From: Sporolactobacillus sp. CQH2019
GTDB taxonomy: Bacteria; Bacillota; Bacilli; Bacillales; Sporolactobacillaceae
DNA: 64,000 nucleotides
Direction of reading: 5' to 3'
NCBI RefSeq assembly: GCF_028765345.1
Contig: NZ_JARAJZ010000004.1
Span: forward strand, 268,124 to 332,123
Position numbers and translations under genes: made by a program. Shown here one piece after another: positions 24,210 to 33,972 of the stretch; position 1 is the first letter of the stretch, and each line of letters opens with the position of its first letter. The notes under the pieces are model-generated. The model saw only the letters and a program-made list of their open reading frames with translations. It was not told the origin of the DNA and ran no database searches.

Positions 24210-24986
24210 TTAATTCACATATTTATACGTATTGCTGATCATATCCAGCTTCGCGATTTTACCGCTCGCTTTGTAGTAGCGGAAAAATCCGATCGCAGGA
24301 GCCGTGTTGGGATCCGCCGCGCTGTCGTTTTGGTGATTTTCCCGCAGCTCAATCGAGTAGTAGGCACCATCATTCGTCGTATCGATATAAACCTGATCCG
24401 GCGAATATCCGGCGGCTTTGATCACTGCCGCTTCCGCCTCTGCCTGAGTGACCGTGTGAACACTGCTGCCCGGCTGAGACGAACCGGAAACCGCGCTGCT
24501 TCCGCCGGAATCCGCCGACTGCGCGGCAGACGCCCCGGCCTGTCCGCCCGCGGACGTGCCGGAGCTGCCCGAAACGGATTCGGCGGCCGGCTGCGGTTTG
24601 ATTGCCGCAGTCGAGCCCGTCGCCTGCTCATCTTTAAGTGCCCTATTCTTGATTTCCTGAGCTTGAATCAGCACTGCGTGATCGACGGACGGCCGATCAA
24701 TTAACTGGCCGGCTGAATCAATGGCTCCGATCAAATCTCCCTTTTTCAGCGATGCTTCGGCAGACTTAAGAGCCTGCGTCTCCGCAAGCAGGGCCGTTGC
24801 CTGCTTGTCAGCCTTTTTATCCGCCAAAGCTGTTTCAAAAGCCGTCGCCGCGTGATCATAATTGCCGGCAGTCACTGCGTTTAAACCTTCTTTCATCGCC
24901 TGATTGTAAGCTGTATTTGCCCCGCTTCCGCATGCAGCAAGCATGAGTATCGCGGTCAAAATGACAGCTGTCATAACTTTTTTCAT
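24210..24986 (-). CDS. Lipoprotein with helical N-terminal and C-terminal alpha/beta domain
   Basis: A 258-residue secreted lipoprotein. Signal MKKVMTAVILTAILMLAACG gives lipobox LAAC with Cys at 19. Residues 25-120 form a helical region with Ala-rich repeats such as GNYDHAATAFETALADKKAD, resembling TPR units. A Ser/Gly/Ala linker (about 125-175) follows. The C-terminal part is SVHTVTQAEAEAAVIKAAGYSPDQVYID and ends FFRYYKASGKIAKLDMISN. No catalytic motif or named family is recognised. It is single, opposite in direction to the glycan cluster. It is probably an envelope protein of unknown role. Confidence 0.7.
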   Translation of the reverse strand: MKKVMTAVILTAILMLAACGSGANTAYNQAMKEGLNAVTAGNYDHAATAFETALADKKADKQATALLAETQALKSAEASLKKGDLIGAIDSAGQLIDRPSVDHAVLIQAQEIKNRALKDEQATGSTAAIKPQPAAESVSGSSGTSAGGQAGASAAQSADSGGSSAVSGSSQPGSSVHTVTQAEAEAAVIKAAGYSPDQVYIDTTNDGAYYSIELRENHQNDSAADPNTAPAIGFFRYYKASGKIAKLDMISNTYKYVN

Positions 24987-25172
24987 AGCGGCCTCCCAAT
25001 CTGCTGCGTCGTTGACTGTACCTTTCGGTCGTTTTACCGTACCCGATATAAAATACAGGCTGCCTCCCTAAGTATCACCGGCTCAGATCCGTCTTTTTCG
25101 GATAAAAGCGATTCGGGCAGCAATCATGGGTAAGGAAAATGTATGATTCTTATCTATCGAATAACCGCTTCA

Positions 25173-26357
25173 TTATTTGTAATCCTGTGCCAGCTGCCTG
25201 AATGCTTCCAGTGAGCGTTCAACCTTTTCCGTAGGGATGCAATAGGCAATTCTGAAATAACCGGGACATCCGAAACTGTCGGCCGGAACGAGAATGAGAT
25301 CATACTTTAACGCCCGGCTGCAGAACCGGCCCGCGTCTTCTTCCATTGCCTTCGGGAACATATAAAATGTTCCTCCCGGCTTGACACAGGAGAATCCGAA
25401 ACCGGTCAGTGCCCTGTACAGAATATTCATGTTTGTTTCATACACGGACAGATCCGCAGTCAGATCGACAACTTCCGCCACGGCAAGCTGAATGATCGAG
25501 GGCGGGCAATTATGGCCGATGCCTCTTGAGATCTGCCCGCACATCTCCACAATCAGTTTCGCATCTTTGCACGCGGGATTGACCGCAAGATAACCGATGC
25601 GTTCGCCGGGAAGCGACATCGACTTGCTGAAAGAGTAACAAGTGATGGTGTTATGATAATACTTGGCGGTATAGGGCGCATCCACATGCTTGAAGACAAT
25701 TTCCCTGTAAGGTTCGTCCGAGATCAGGAAGATATCATGTCCGAATTCGCGTTCTTTCTCTGTCAGAAACGCCGCCAGCCTCTCAATTGTTTCCGTCGAG
25801 TATACGATGCCGGACGGATTGTTCGGCGTATTGATTAATACAACCATGACTTTGGATGAAAACATTTTTTCAAATTCGGGAAAATTGATTTGAAAACCGT
25901 CGGTATCCGCCGGAACAATCTTCAGAACAGCACCCGTTTTATTGACATAAGGATTGTACTCCGGAAAATACGGGGCGAAGGTCATCACTTCGTCCCCTTT
26001 TTTCGTCACGGACCGAAGCGCATGGGCGATCGCACCTGCAGCTCCCGACGTCATAAAAATATGTTCTTTTTCATAGTCCATTCCGAAACGTCTGTTTAGA
26101 GATGCCGCAATTTTTTCACGGACCGAAGAGATACCCAAACTCGGGCTGTATCCGTGGACCGCCGCCGAATTTTTGCTTGCCGCCAGTTCAATCAGTTTAT
26201 CGGTAAAGGCCTGCGGCACCGGAACAGACGGGTTGCCCAGACTGTAATCAAAAACTTTTTCATAGCCGATTTCTTTGGCCCTTTCCGTACCGTATTCGGA
26301 AAGTTCCCTGATAACCGACTTCTTGCCCAGCATCTGTTTATATTCCTCAGCGATCAT
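25173..26357 (-). CDS. PLP-dependent class I/II aminotransferase
   Basis: A 394-residue fold-type I aminotransferase. VFDYSLGNPSVPVP near 37 binds substrate. SGAAGAIAHALR near 104 grips the cofactor. LINTPNNPSG near 175 is the family signature. The PLP lysine is in YSFSKSMSLPGERIGYLA near 243, and FRIAYC near 370 carries the Arg that binds the substrate carboxylate. It resembles aspartate/aromatic aminotransferases, but the substrate cannot be fixed. The gene is single, with no terminator noted. Confidence 0.85.
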   Translation of the reverse strand: MIAEEYKQMLGKKSVIRELSEYGTERAKEIGYEKVFDYSLGNPSVPVPQAFTDKLIELAASKNSAAVHGYSPSLGISSVREKIAASLNRRFGMDYEKEHIFMTSGAAGAIAHALRSVTKKGDEVMTFAPYFPEYNPYVNKTGAVLKIVPADTDGFQINFPEFEKMFSSKVMVVLINTPNNPSGIVYSTETIERLAAFLTEKEREFGHDIFLISDEPYREIVFKHVDAPYTAKYYHNTITCYSFSKSMSLPGERIGYLAVNPACKDAKLIVEMCGQISRGIGHNCPPSIIQLAVAEVVDLTADLSVYETNMNILYRALTGFGFSCVKPGGTFYMFPKAMEEDAGRFCSRALKYDLILVPADSFGCPGYFRIAYCIPTEKVERSLEAFRQLAQDYK

Positions 26358-26575
26358 GTCCGTCTTCCTCTCCTATCCCCCGGTTATCCGGTTGTTCAGT
26401 CTTTTTTTACGCCTGTCCCTGCAAAGCGGCCGTACAGCATCGGCACCGGCCGGGACAACGTGTCTACCTTTTATTATAACGTCCTTTCTGCGGCTGAAAA
26501 AGCCTGTTTTTTTTACACTGCGGCTTCGATGACCCGGCAAGGCGAAAATGTTCCGCCGCCGGCCGGCCTTCCCTT

Positions 26576-27166
26576 TCAAATGGACTCATTGCCGAACCGG
26601 CGCGACTGCCGATAAACAAAATCCAGCCAGTGTTCCCTTTTCCCGGCGCTGCTCCCTTTCATCCCCGTCAGCATCATTCTTTTCACCGGACGAATGCCGC
26701 AGAACTGAAGGATATCTTTGCTGATGACCTTCCACTCGACATCCCCGCGCATCAGCCGGTCGTACCAGGCCGGAGCGTCCATCGAATAAATCACCCAGGC
26801 TGTCTTCCCTTTCAGGAGCCCCTTCGGCATGAGTCCTTCGTAGACATAGGCAAAACCGGCGACAAATACTCTGTCAAAAAAACCTTTCAAGACGGCCGGA
26901 AAACCGTTCCACCAGACCGGATAGATAAAAATATAGTGGTCCGCCTCCTTTAACAATGTACGATAGCGTTCCGTCCCAGGATCGTCTTTCAGGTCCCTTC
27001 TTCGGTGTTTCACGTCAAAAGTTAATACGGGATTAAAACGTTCCTGGTATAAGTCGATCGTTGTCACATCGTGGCCGGATTCCCGAAACCCTTTTTGAAC
27101 CTGTTCCAGCACCGCATGATTAAAGCTGTTCGGATTGGGATGTGCGTAAATAATGAGAACATTCAT
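26576..27166 (-). CDS. NAD(P)H:quinone oxidoreductase (flavodoxin-like fold)
   Basis: A 196-residue flavoprotein of the MdaB/NQO family that reduces quinones or other electrophiles by two electrons. The N-terminus VLIIYAHPNPNSFNHAVLEQ is the phosphate-binding part of the flavin site. FIYPVWWNGFPAVLKGFFDRV near 85 is the second flavin loop. The C-terminal half is compatible. It is cotranscribed with the MarR regulator gene 22 bases upstream. This suggests induction by quinones or thiol-reactive compounds. Confidence 0.83.
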   Translation of the reverse strand: MNVLIIYAHPNPNSFNHAVLEQVQKGFRESGHDVTTIDLYQERFNPVLTFDVKHRRRDLKDDPGTERYRTLLKEADHYIFIYPVWWNGFPAVLKGFFDRVFVAGFAYVYEGLMPKGLLKGKTAWVIYSMDAPAWYDRLMRGDVEWKVISKDILQFCGIRPVKRMMLTGMKGSSAGKREHWLDFVYRQSRRFGNESI

Positions 27167-27188
27167 CTGCGTATCTCCTTCGGTGAAA

Positions 27189-27656
27189 TTATTTACTCTT
27201 GAAGCCGCGATCTTTCAAAGTTTCCGAGATCGGCTGACCTTGCATAAACCGGGACAGCAGCGTGCACATAAGTTCAAGTTCATCTTCCGAATAGATATGA
27301 TTCAACTGATTGTACATTTGCCGTTCTATGTTTTCTACAGACCGTTCTTTTTCTTCACCGGCCGCCGTGAGCCGAAGCGTCACATACCTGGAATCTTTCG
27401 CATGGACGATTTTTCTGGCCAGGCCGTCCCGGACCATACGCTCGACAAGCCGTGACGGACTGCCCGATTCGCAAATCAGCAGTCTTCCGAGTTCTTTAAG
27501 GGAGATCCCCCTCCTTTCGTGCAAAACGCGTAACACCTCGGCCTGCGCTGCGGTCAGGTCGAGCTCCTTCAACATCTCGTTAAGCTGCCTGTTCCCCTGG
27601 CGCTGCGCCGCCAGAATAAGATAACGCAGTGTTTCGGCTTTATAATTCGTTTTCAT
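27189..27656 (-). CDS. MarR-family transcriptional regulator
   Basis: A 155-residue winged-helix repressor. Helix-turn-helix: LTAAQAEVLRVLHERRGISLKELGRLL (about 31-57). SGSPSRLVERMVRDGLARKIVHAKDSRYVTLRLT forms the recognition helix and wing. Cys at about 61 in LLICESGSP could sense oxidants, as in OhrR/YodB-type regulators; this is conjecture. It is the first gene of a two-gene operon with the quinone reductase. The promoter carries two repeated sequences that are good operator candidates. Confidence 0.85.
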   Translation of the reverse strand: MKTNYKAETLRYLILAAQRQGNRQLNEMLKELDLTAAQAEVLRVLHERRGISLKELGRLLICESGSPSRLVERMVRDGLARKIVHAKDSRYVTLRLTAAGEEKERSVENIERQMYNQLNHIYSEDELELMCTLLSRFMQGQPISETLKDRGFKSK

Positions 27657-27710
27657 TTAAATCCCTTCACACGCAAAGATTTCATTTCATGAAGATCGGC
27701 TGCAAGATAG

Positions 27711-27758
27711 ATGACCAATCATTTATTATATAATAGGTGACCAATCATCTACTGTCAA
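27711..27758 (-). promoter_or_regulatory. Promoter and putative operators of the MarR-quinone reductase operon
   Basis: On the minus strand TTGACA (27758-27753), a 17-base spacer and TATTAT (27735-27730). On the plus strand the 12-mers ATGACCAATCAT (27711-27722) and GTGACCAATCAT (27737-27748) repeat at 26 bp. Each is partly palindromic (ATGA-N4-TCAT). One overlaps the spacer and the other lies downstream of the -10, which suits autorepression. Confidence 0.7.
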
Positions 27759-28185
27759 CCCTACTCCTGCGGGACATGCCCGGGCACCCGAACAGAAAAC
27801 GATGATTAAAAACCAATTGAAACGCAGCCTGTAATGAATAGGTTGCCGTCAGTTCCGCTGCACAATGGAACGGGAGCAGCCGGGAGGCTGTCCTGAAAAC
27901 TGCCTGATATTCTGCAGGCATAATCGACAGTTTTTGCGTTCTTGTCGTATAATATATGACGATACATGGAGCGAATGAAAAAAGTGCGTATATTTGAAAG
28001 CGCCGCCAAAATCCGGCAGAATCGGACTGTTTCCGCCTGACGCCCGAAGGCCGTTGCCATTTGTGCAGGCAGTCTCTCCGATCTATTCCCGTAAATATAC
28101 ATTCTCGGCGAAAATTGACAATAATCGGCGCATCTATTTATTTTTTATTGTACAGATATGGACGGACATGCAATACAAAATGGAT
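27759..28185. other. Intergenic region, nothing supported
   Basis: Lies between the MarR promoter and the second composite repeat. Open frames on both strands lack ribosome sites and familiar sequence. Confidence 0.35.
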
Positions 28186-28830
28186 ATGCCCTCAACTCAT
28201 GTATCCAGCCGGACTGCGGCGCGAAACACCATCGATTCTTCCGAAAAGCGATCGCTTGCACGAGAGCCGGTCTATTCCGCCGAATGTTCATGTGATCGGC
28301 GGTTTATTTCTCCGGAAAAGAGGGATATCCTGCACAGACAGGCGTTACATGGCGGAAACATCCGATCTTTTTCCTCGGCCCGCCGTGTATTTCTGTGAAT
28401 CGCGGCTAAAATCGCCGGGAAACACTGAGACATCATCGGCAGGAAGCAAAATATCAACTGTCATCGGCAGTAAACGGACTGGAATCAATAAGTGCAAATG
28501 ATCAGAACAGCACGGCCGGCCCTGATTGATGGATCAGCTGCGGCCAGGACTTGACCCACTGGCGTTCCCGATTTATCGATCATGACCGGGAATTTATCAG
28601 CCAGCGCAGAAAGTTTATCGATCGTCACGCCTGGTTTATCGACCGGAAGGCGCAGTTTATCGGCTGTCACCGGAAGTTTTTCGGCCTTTACATCCGCTTT
28701 ATCGACCGCTGCGGAAGTAGCGGCAGTTTACGGTCGCGGAAACGCCCTCTGTCTTTCGGCGGTCTCAGGAAAAGTTGATGATCATCTGACGGCCTAGCAG
28801 GAAAATGAGCTAAAGAGATACTCATATAAT
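28186..28830 (+). repeat. Composite dispersed repeat element, copy 2
   Basis: Shares with 532-1340 the left block (CTCAACTCATGTATCC, TGTTCATGTGATCGGCGG, TGTGAATCGCGGCTAAAATC), a 21-bp-period array and the right block (GGTCTCAGGAAAAG, GAGCTAAAGA). It is shorter because its array has fewer units. It ends about 25 bases before the YfhO-type gene, and the final bases include TATAAT (28825-28830). The element may therefore supply that gene's -10 box. Confidence 0.75.
28571..28707 (+). repeat. 21-bp-period array, core TTTATCGRYC (copy 2)
   Basis: Core ATCGATC/ATCGACC/ATCGGCT units begin at 28575, 28596, 28617, 28638, 28659, 28680 and 28701, exactly 21 bp apart. The other half of each unit varies. 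Here the core is more diverged (ATCAGCC, TTCGGCC also occur) than in the array at 1024-1240. Confidence 0.88.
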
Positions 28831-28852
28831 ATAAATAAAAGAGTGATTCATT

Positions 28853-31213
28853 GTGCATCGGTTCTCAACTTCCATCATGAAGGGCTGCGTCCGCGCTTTT
28901 CTTTTGTCGCTGATAACGGCGGCCCTGTTTATCGTTCCTTTCATTGTCCGCGGCCATGGCATCTTATACGTCGTCGATGATTTTAACCTTCAGCAGATTC
29001 CTTTTAATATTCTTTCTAATGAAGCGATAAAATCCGGAAATGTTTTCTGGAATTGGAACACGGATCTCGGCAGTCAATTTATTGGCGCGTATAGTTTCTA
29101 TACACTGGGCAGTCCGTTTTTCTGGTTATCGTGCCTATTCCCCGCAAAATTTTTCCCTTATATGGCCGGTCCGCTGCTTATCTTAAAGTTTGCCGTCGCC
29201 GGGGCAGCTTCCTACGCCTATTTCCGTCGCTTTATAAAACGTGACGGTGCAGCGCTGATTGGTTCACTGCTGTATGCGTTTTCCAGCTTTCAGCTCAGCG
29301 CGATTACTTTTAATCATTTTATTGATGTAACGGCTCTGTTTCCGCTGCTCCTTTTAGCGTTTGAAATGCGGCTCCATGGCGAAGGAAAGGGACTGCTCGC
29401 TTTAATGGTTGCCCTGTCGGCGTTTCTTAATTACTTTTTCTTCGTCGGTGAAGTTGTTTTTCTGATCTTGTACTTTATTGTCAGACTGCTCTCTAAAAAG
29501 ATAGTATTAACGTGGAAGCGTTTTTTGTCGCTGATCTTTGAAAGTGCTGTCGGCGTTGGCCTATCCTCTATCCTTCTGCTTCCCTCTGTCTTATTTGTGG
29601 CTCAGAATCCGCGTGTCAGCCAGAACGTTCATTTAGCAGGTTTATCGAATGCTGTTTACGATTGGGCTACCTATTTGAAAATACTGGCCGGACTGTTCAT
29701 GCCCGCCCAAGTGGAGCATAAGTGGTCAATTCTAACGCCGTCTGATTTTTCGTCCGTCCATGCCTTTCTGCCGCTGTTTGGATTCGTGTTAATCGTTATC
29801 TTTGTGCAATTAAACCGCAAGAGCTGGATGCTTAATTTGATGGCTGTGTGTCTGACGTTCGCCTTAATCCCTGTGCTGAATACACTGTTTTATGCAGGCA
29901 ACACCAATTATTGGTACTGCCGTTGGTATTATATGCCGATTCTGATGATGGCGCTGGCTTCGGCAAAAGTTCTGGACGAGAAGGCGTCCATTGTGTCTAT
30001 CCGATCAGCCTTTAAGTTTACCATTTTTCTCTATAGTGCCTTTTTGCTGAGTCTTATTCTGTATGCCGCGGATAAACATCAGGAAATTGTTGAAAACGAA
30101 CAGATGATGCTGTATCAAGTACTGCTGCTGATTTTCGGGCTTACAGCTTCCTGGGGATTGCTGCGTAACCGCAATCAGTCAAATTTTTATAAAAAAGCTG
30201 CTGTATGGACGATCATTTTTGCCGCTCTTTCAGGAGCCTATGTCCTTTACGGCAATGAAACGCTCTATCCGCCCGCTAAGGATTTTACCAGAGTCTATAC
30301 AAAATCTTCTCAATCGATCCATCTGCCGACGAAAGGAACCTATCGGACAGATACGTTACATGCTTACCGCAATGTCAGCATACTGCTGAATCAGCCGGCA
30401 ATACAATCCTTTAATAGTACAGTAAACGGTTCGATTTTTTCATTTTATGCTTCTGCCGTCGGTGCAGGAAGAGGTTATCAATCACAGATAAGCGATCAAT
30501 TTTTCGCGCTGCGTCCTTTTTTATCGGTCAAATATATTCTTGTTATGAACGCCTCTGCGCTGACCCCTCCGTTCGGGAATTTCGGTCAAACAGCACTTCC
30601 CGATTTGGTGAAAGTTAACCGGGCGGGAGCTTACACAATATATCGTTCCAAAGATTACATCCCGTTCGGATTCACTTTCGATCATGCCATTTCAATGGCG
30701 GCGTTCATGAAAACAAATCCTGTTCAAAGACACTTGCTGTTATTAAAAGGCCTTGTGCTCAACGATCAACAAATGAAAACTTACGCCTCCGTTCTGCCGC
30801 CCTTGCCGAATGCGGCACTGAACGATCTGTCGATGAGGACCTATCGGCGCGACGTAGCCGACCGAAAGCAGGAAGCGGGGCAGTCATTTACGCGCGACAA
30901 TCGCGGTTTTACCTCACATATTAAACTTTTTCGGAATAATCTCGTATTTTTCAGCGTACCGTACGACCCGGGCTGGACGGCGACTGTCAACGGGAGGCCG
31001 GCAAAAATTGAAAATGTTGATTCCGGTCTGATGGCTGTTCAAGGCAGCCGCGGCAATGATACGATTCGGTTTAATTTTGTTCCGCAGGGGCTGATGCTGG
31101 GAACAAAGATTTCCATATTTTCCATGGCCGTGCTCATCCTTTATTTATTTTCTAAGACTGTTTTCCGCAAATTTCTGCGCATGCTGCCTGCAGTCAAAAA
31201 AGAATCTTTCTAA
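28853..31213 (+). CDS. YfhO-type polytopic membrane protein (GT-C-like)
   Basis: A 786-residue membrane protein of the bacterial YfhO family. B. subtilis YfhO is involved in glycosylation of lipoteichoic acid. About a dozen hydrophobic segments span residues 12-465. An early outer loop carries VVDDFNLQQIPFNIL, with acidic residues where GT-C enzymes have their catalytic Asp. The C-terminal 290 residues form an outer domain with FFSVPYDPGWTATVNGRPA, the family hallmark, then a last membrane helix. The start is GTG 28853 with a weak ribosome site; ATG 28877 is an alternative. It is a single gene placed right behind the composite repeat. Confidence 0.87.
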   Translation: MHRFSTSIMKGCVRAFLLSLITAALFIVPFIVRGHGILYVVDDFNLQQIPFNILSNEAIKSGNVFWNWNTDLGSQFIGAYSFYTLGSPFFWLSCLFPAKFFPYMAGPLLILKFAVAGAASYAYFRRFIKRDGAALIGSLLYAFSSFQLSAITFNHFIDVTALFPLLLLAFEMRLHGEGKGLLALMVALSAFLNYFFFVGEVVFLILYFIVRLLSKKIVLTWKRFLSLIFESAVGVGLSSILLLPSVLFVAQNPRVSQNVHLAGLSNAVYDWATYLKILAGLFMPAQVEHKWSILTPSDFSSVHAFLPLFGFVLIVIFVQLNRKSWMLNLMAVCLTFALIPVLNTLFYAGNTNYWYCRWYYMPILMMALASAKVLDEKASIVSIRSAFKFTIFLYSAFLLSLILYAADKHQEIVENEQMMLYQVLLLIFGLTASWGLLRNRNQSNFYKKAAVWTIIFAALSGAYVLYGNETLYPPAKDFTRVYTKSSQSIHLPTKGTYRTDTLHAYRNVSILLNQPAIQSFNSTVNGSIFSFYASAVGAGRGYQSQISDQFFALRPFLSVKYILVMNASALTPPFGNFGQTALPDLVKVNRAGAYTIYRSKDYIPFGFTFDHAISMAAFMKTNPVQRHLLLLKGLVLNDQQMKTYASVLPPLPNAALNDLSMRTYRRDVADRKQEAGQSFTRDNRGFTSHIKLFRNNLVFFSVPYDPGWTATVNGRPAKIENVDSGLMAVQGSRGNDTIRFNFVPQGLMLGTKISIFSMAVLILYLFSKTVFRKFLRMLPAVKKESF

Positions 31214-31337
31214 TTGGGATATGAATAGGCTCTTACTGCTATAGAGCATCTGTCTAAAAGGCTGCTTTTCCTCTCAATTTACCGCAGCCGGTGAACTGCC
31301 GCCTGTCCGTACAGTCGATTCTTTATAAATAAAAGGC

Positions 31338-31372
31338 CCGCTGACAACGTTAGGTGATAACATGTCAACGGG
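31338..31372. terminator. Probable bidirectional terminator between the YfhO-type gene and fbp
   Basis: GCCCGCTGACA and TGTCAACGGGC arms with a 13-base loop lie between two convergent genes. The following T-tract is weak (TGTGTGTTT). Confidence 0.5.
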
Positions 31373-31452
31373 CTGTGTGTTTAGCCAGGCTGCAGCCGAT
31401 CTCTATTCGATTTTAAGTTTCTTTCTTTAAATCAGGCTTTTATTAAAATTGT

Positions 31453-33438
31453 TTAATCCGCTTTTCGCCCTTCTCCGTCAGCAGACCGATTTCCGTGCTT
31501 ATAACGGTACTCCAGCAAGTGATTTAACACGGATATTTGCTGCAATAATTTCTTGCCTATGTTCGTTTCCAGCACTTTCTTCCTTTTCAGCTCACGGTCG
31601 ACCAGCCGCTTGACAGATAAAACATCCGTGCCGTGCAAAAGCACATCCTCTTTTGAAGTAAAACGTTTGTGGGCGACCAGCTGCATGCCGTAGGAATTAT
31701 ATAACAAAGTATAGCCTGCAATTCCCGTTTTTGGTTGGTAGGCCTTGGAAAATCCGCCGTCAATAACGATCATTTTGCCATGTGCTTTGATCGGATTTTC
31801 TCCGTTAATCTCTTCAACCGGTGTATGTCCGTTAATGATATGACCCTGATCGGCGTTCAGATGGAATTCCTTCAGGATTTTCCGGCAGATTTCTTCTTCT
31901 TCGCGCAGCTTGTAATAAGGGTTCTTTTGTTCAATATGCGATGTCTTATCTGCGATAAAATATCGCTCAAAAGTGGTCATCTCTTTTTTCCCGAAGAGCG
32001 AGGAGTTTTCTCCGGTCCATAAATACCACATCATATCCGTCGCCAGATCGTCCGTCACTTCAGGATGCGCAAAGCCGTATCGTATATAGTGTTCAAAAAC
32101 GTCGAGCAGGCCTCTTCCGGCATACGCCTTTCCGCTGATCACCATTTTCTTCATCGACCCGTCTTCATTCAGAGGAATGCACCCGTGAATTAATAGGTTG
32201 CCGTTGTATTTTAAATAGAGACTGCCCTTCCTCATCAGAAAATTCATATGCCTGGCCAGTTTTTCGGAATGCTGAAAAGAAAACAATAGTTTATCAATGA
32301 CTTGTTCTTCTTCTTCAAGCAGCCGATCCGGGTGTTTCGGATCAACGGTTGCAAAACAGGTGTCCTGCAGCGCATACGTTTTTCCGTTGACTGTCAGTGT
32401 CTCACGGTCATAATCGACGTTCTCGAGCAGCAGCCGGCCGGACATATTGAAATCCGGGCGTCTTTTGATGATCGGTATCTCAAGTTTAAACTGAATCATC
32501 GCGATCGCCTGATGGATTTTGGTAATCTGCAGCTGCTCATCATCAAAAATTTCTTTCTTGCCGGCATCGTGTTTCGGCCGGAAAGCACGATTATCATCGT
32601 AGTATCTTTCCGCCAGATTCAGAAGCGGCCGCAGATTGATTCCGTATACATCTTCAATAATATCGAGATTGTCGTATCTGGCGCAGATCCGAACCAGATT
32701 GGCCAGACATACCTTTGACCCGGCAAAAGCGCCGAGCCACAGCACATCGTGATTTCCCCACTGAATATCGACGGAATGGTAATTGATAAGGGTGTCCATA
32801 ATCTTGTCCGGTTCAGGCCCGCGGTCATAAATATCCCCGACGACATGAAGATGGTCGACAACCAGCCTCTGAATGGTATAGGCCAGACCGGTGATCAGCT
32901 TATCGGCCTGGCCGAGGGAAATGATCCGCTGAATAATTTTCGTATAATATTCTTTCTTATTGGTCAGTTCATCCGTCTTATACAGCAGCTCTTCAACGAT
33001 GTAAACAAACTGCTCCGGCAAGGCCTTGCGCACCTTCGAACGTGTATATTTGGACGAAGCGAAAGCAACGAGCCTGATCATCCGTTTAATAGTTTCCGCA
33101 TACCATCCGTACAGGCTTTGGCTGTCCGCCGCCGCTTCCTTTATCAGCTGCAGCTTATCCTCCGGATAATAAACCAGCGTCGCGAATTCATTCATTTCCT
33201 GATCGGATAATTCGCCTTCGAAAAGATCGCGGATTTTTACTTTGACATTTCCGGAGCCGTTCCTCAGGACATGTTGAAACGCCTGATACTCTCCGTGCAG
33301 GTCGCTGACAAAATGCTCCGTCCCCTTCGGCAGATTGAGAATAGCTTCAAGATTAATGATTTCGGTTACCACTTTTTCCTCACTGTCATATTTCTCGGCC
33401 AGCAAATCTAAATATTTCGTATCCACGGTCCCGTGCAT
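31453..33438 (-). CDS. fbp: Fructose-1,6-bisphosphatase, class III
   Basis: Gluconeogenic hydrolysis of fructose 1,6-bisphosphate to fructose 6-phosphate. The 661-residue length is that of Firmicute class III enzymes (B. subtilis Fbp), unlike the short class I/II forms. Calcineurin-type metal motifs are visible: [12 protein letters not shown] near 43, [11 protein letters not shown] near 197, GNHDVLWLG near 228, and [14 protein letters not shown] near 530. The N-terminus is ambiguous. ATG 33438 touches its AGGAG, and a GTG four codons later is possible. Homologs have about 30 more residues here, partly not conserved. Confidence 0.93.
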   Translation of the reverse strand: MHGTVDTKYLDLLAEKYDSEEKVVTEIINLEAILNLPKGTEHFVSDLHGEYQAFQHVLRNGSGNVKVKIRDLFEGELSDQEMNEFATLVYYPEDKLQLIKEAAADSQSLYGWYAETIKRMIRLVAFASSKYTRSKVRKALPEQFVYIVEELLYKTDELTNKKEYYTKIIQRIISLGQADKLITGLAYTIQRLVVDHLHVVGDIYDRGPEPDKIMDTLINYHSVDIQWGNHDVLWLGAFAGSKVCLANLVRICARYDNLDIIEDVYGINLRPLLNLAERYYDDNRAFRPKHDAGKKEIFDDEQLQITKIHQAIAMIQFKLEIPIIKRRPDFNMSGRLLLENVDYDRETLTVNGKTYALQDTCFATVDPKHPDRLLEEEEQVIDKLLFSFQHSEKLARHMNFLMRKGSLYLKYNGNLLIHGCIPLNEDGSMKKMVISGKAYAGRGLLDVFEHYIRYGFAHPEVTDDLATDMMWYLWTGENSSLFGKKEMTTFERYFIADKTSHIEQKNPYYKLREEEEICRKILKEFHLNADQGHIINGHTPVEEINGENPIKAHGKMIVIDGGFSKAYQPKTGIAGYTLLYNSYGMQLVAHKRFTSKEDVLLHGTDVLSVKRLVDRELKRKKVLETNIGKKLLQQISVLNHLLEYRYKHGNRSADGEGRKAD

Positions 33439-33818
33439 CTCCTGTACGCTTCATTCGATTCTGTGATTGCGGAGAAGAAGCTGCCATCGGCGGAAAGCAG
33501 CGAAGGAAGATCCGCCGGTGCCCTTAAGAAAGCGCTGCCATTGTCGGAAAACAACGCATGCACCAGCCTCCTCAAATAGTCTAACGGACGGATTCCTATT
33601 TGAAAATATGTTTCTGCAAAGATTGAAGCATCTGTTGTAACTATACCACGTTTTCCACTGCATGTTTCCATTTGTGTGAATAAAAGCGATCATGGAGGCG
33701 CGGATTCTCAGACACTTTGCTTTTCCATTTGCTGATTCATTTTTTCTATTAAAAGGCCCGGTTTCTCTAGCAGAACAGCCGAACGGATCCATTTTTTCCT
33801 ATAAATACTCGTTCACTA
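33439..33818. other. Intergenic region between fbp and the permease gene
   Basis: Divergent upstream region of two genes. No supported gene. The fbp promoter should be here but is not clear. Confidence 0.35.
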
Positions 33819-33846
33819 TTGACAAAGGGCCAAATACATATATACT
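33819..33846 (+). promoter_or_regulatory. SigA-type promoter of the amino-acid permease
   Basis: TTGACA (33819-33824), a 16-base spacer and TATACT (33841-33846). TTCACT (33812-33817) and AGTGAA (33865-33870) bracket it as distant inverted arms, a possible operator pair. Confidence 0.7.
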
Positions 33847-33972
33847 TGTTCATGCTGTACAAACAGTGAATAGGGCACAAGCTGTTTAAAATTAGCTGAA
33901 GGAGTTTTTGCACCGCATCACTTTATTGATTTAAAGCATTTGTGTAAAAAACAGAGAAAAAGAGGAAGAATC

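Noticed and set aside
28027-28500. Coding frames within the second composite repeat
   Set aside because: Parallel frames are not conserved between the two copies, which differ by insertions that break the frame.
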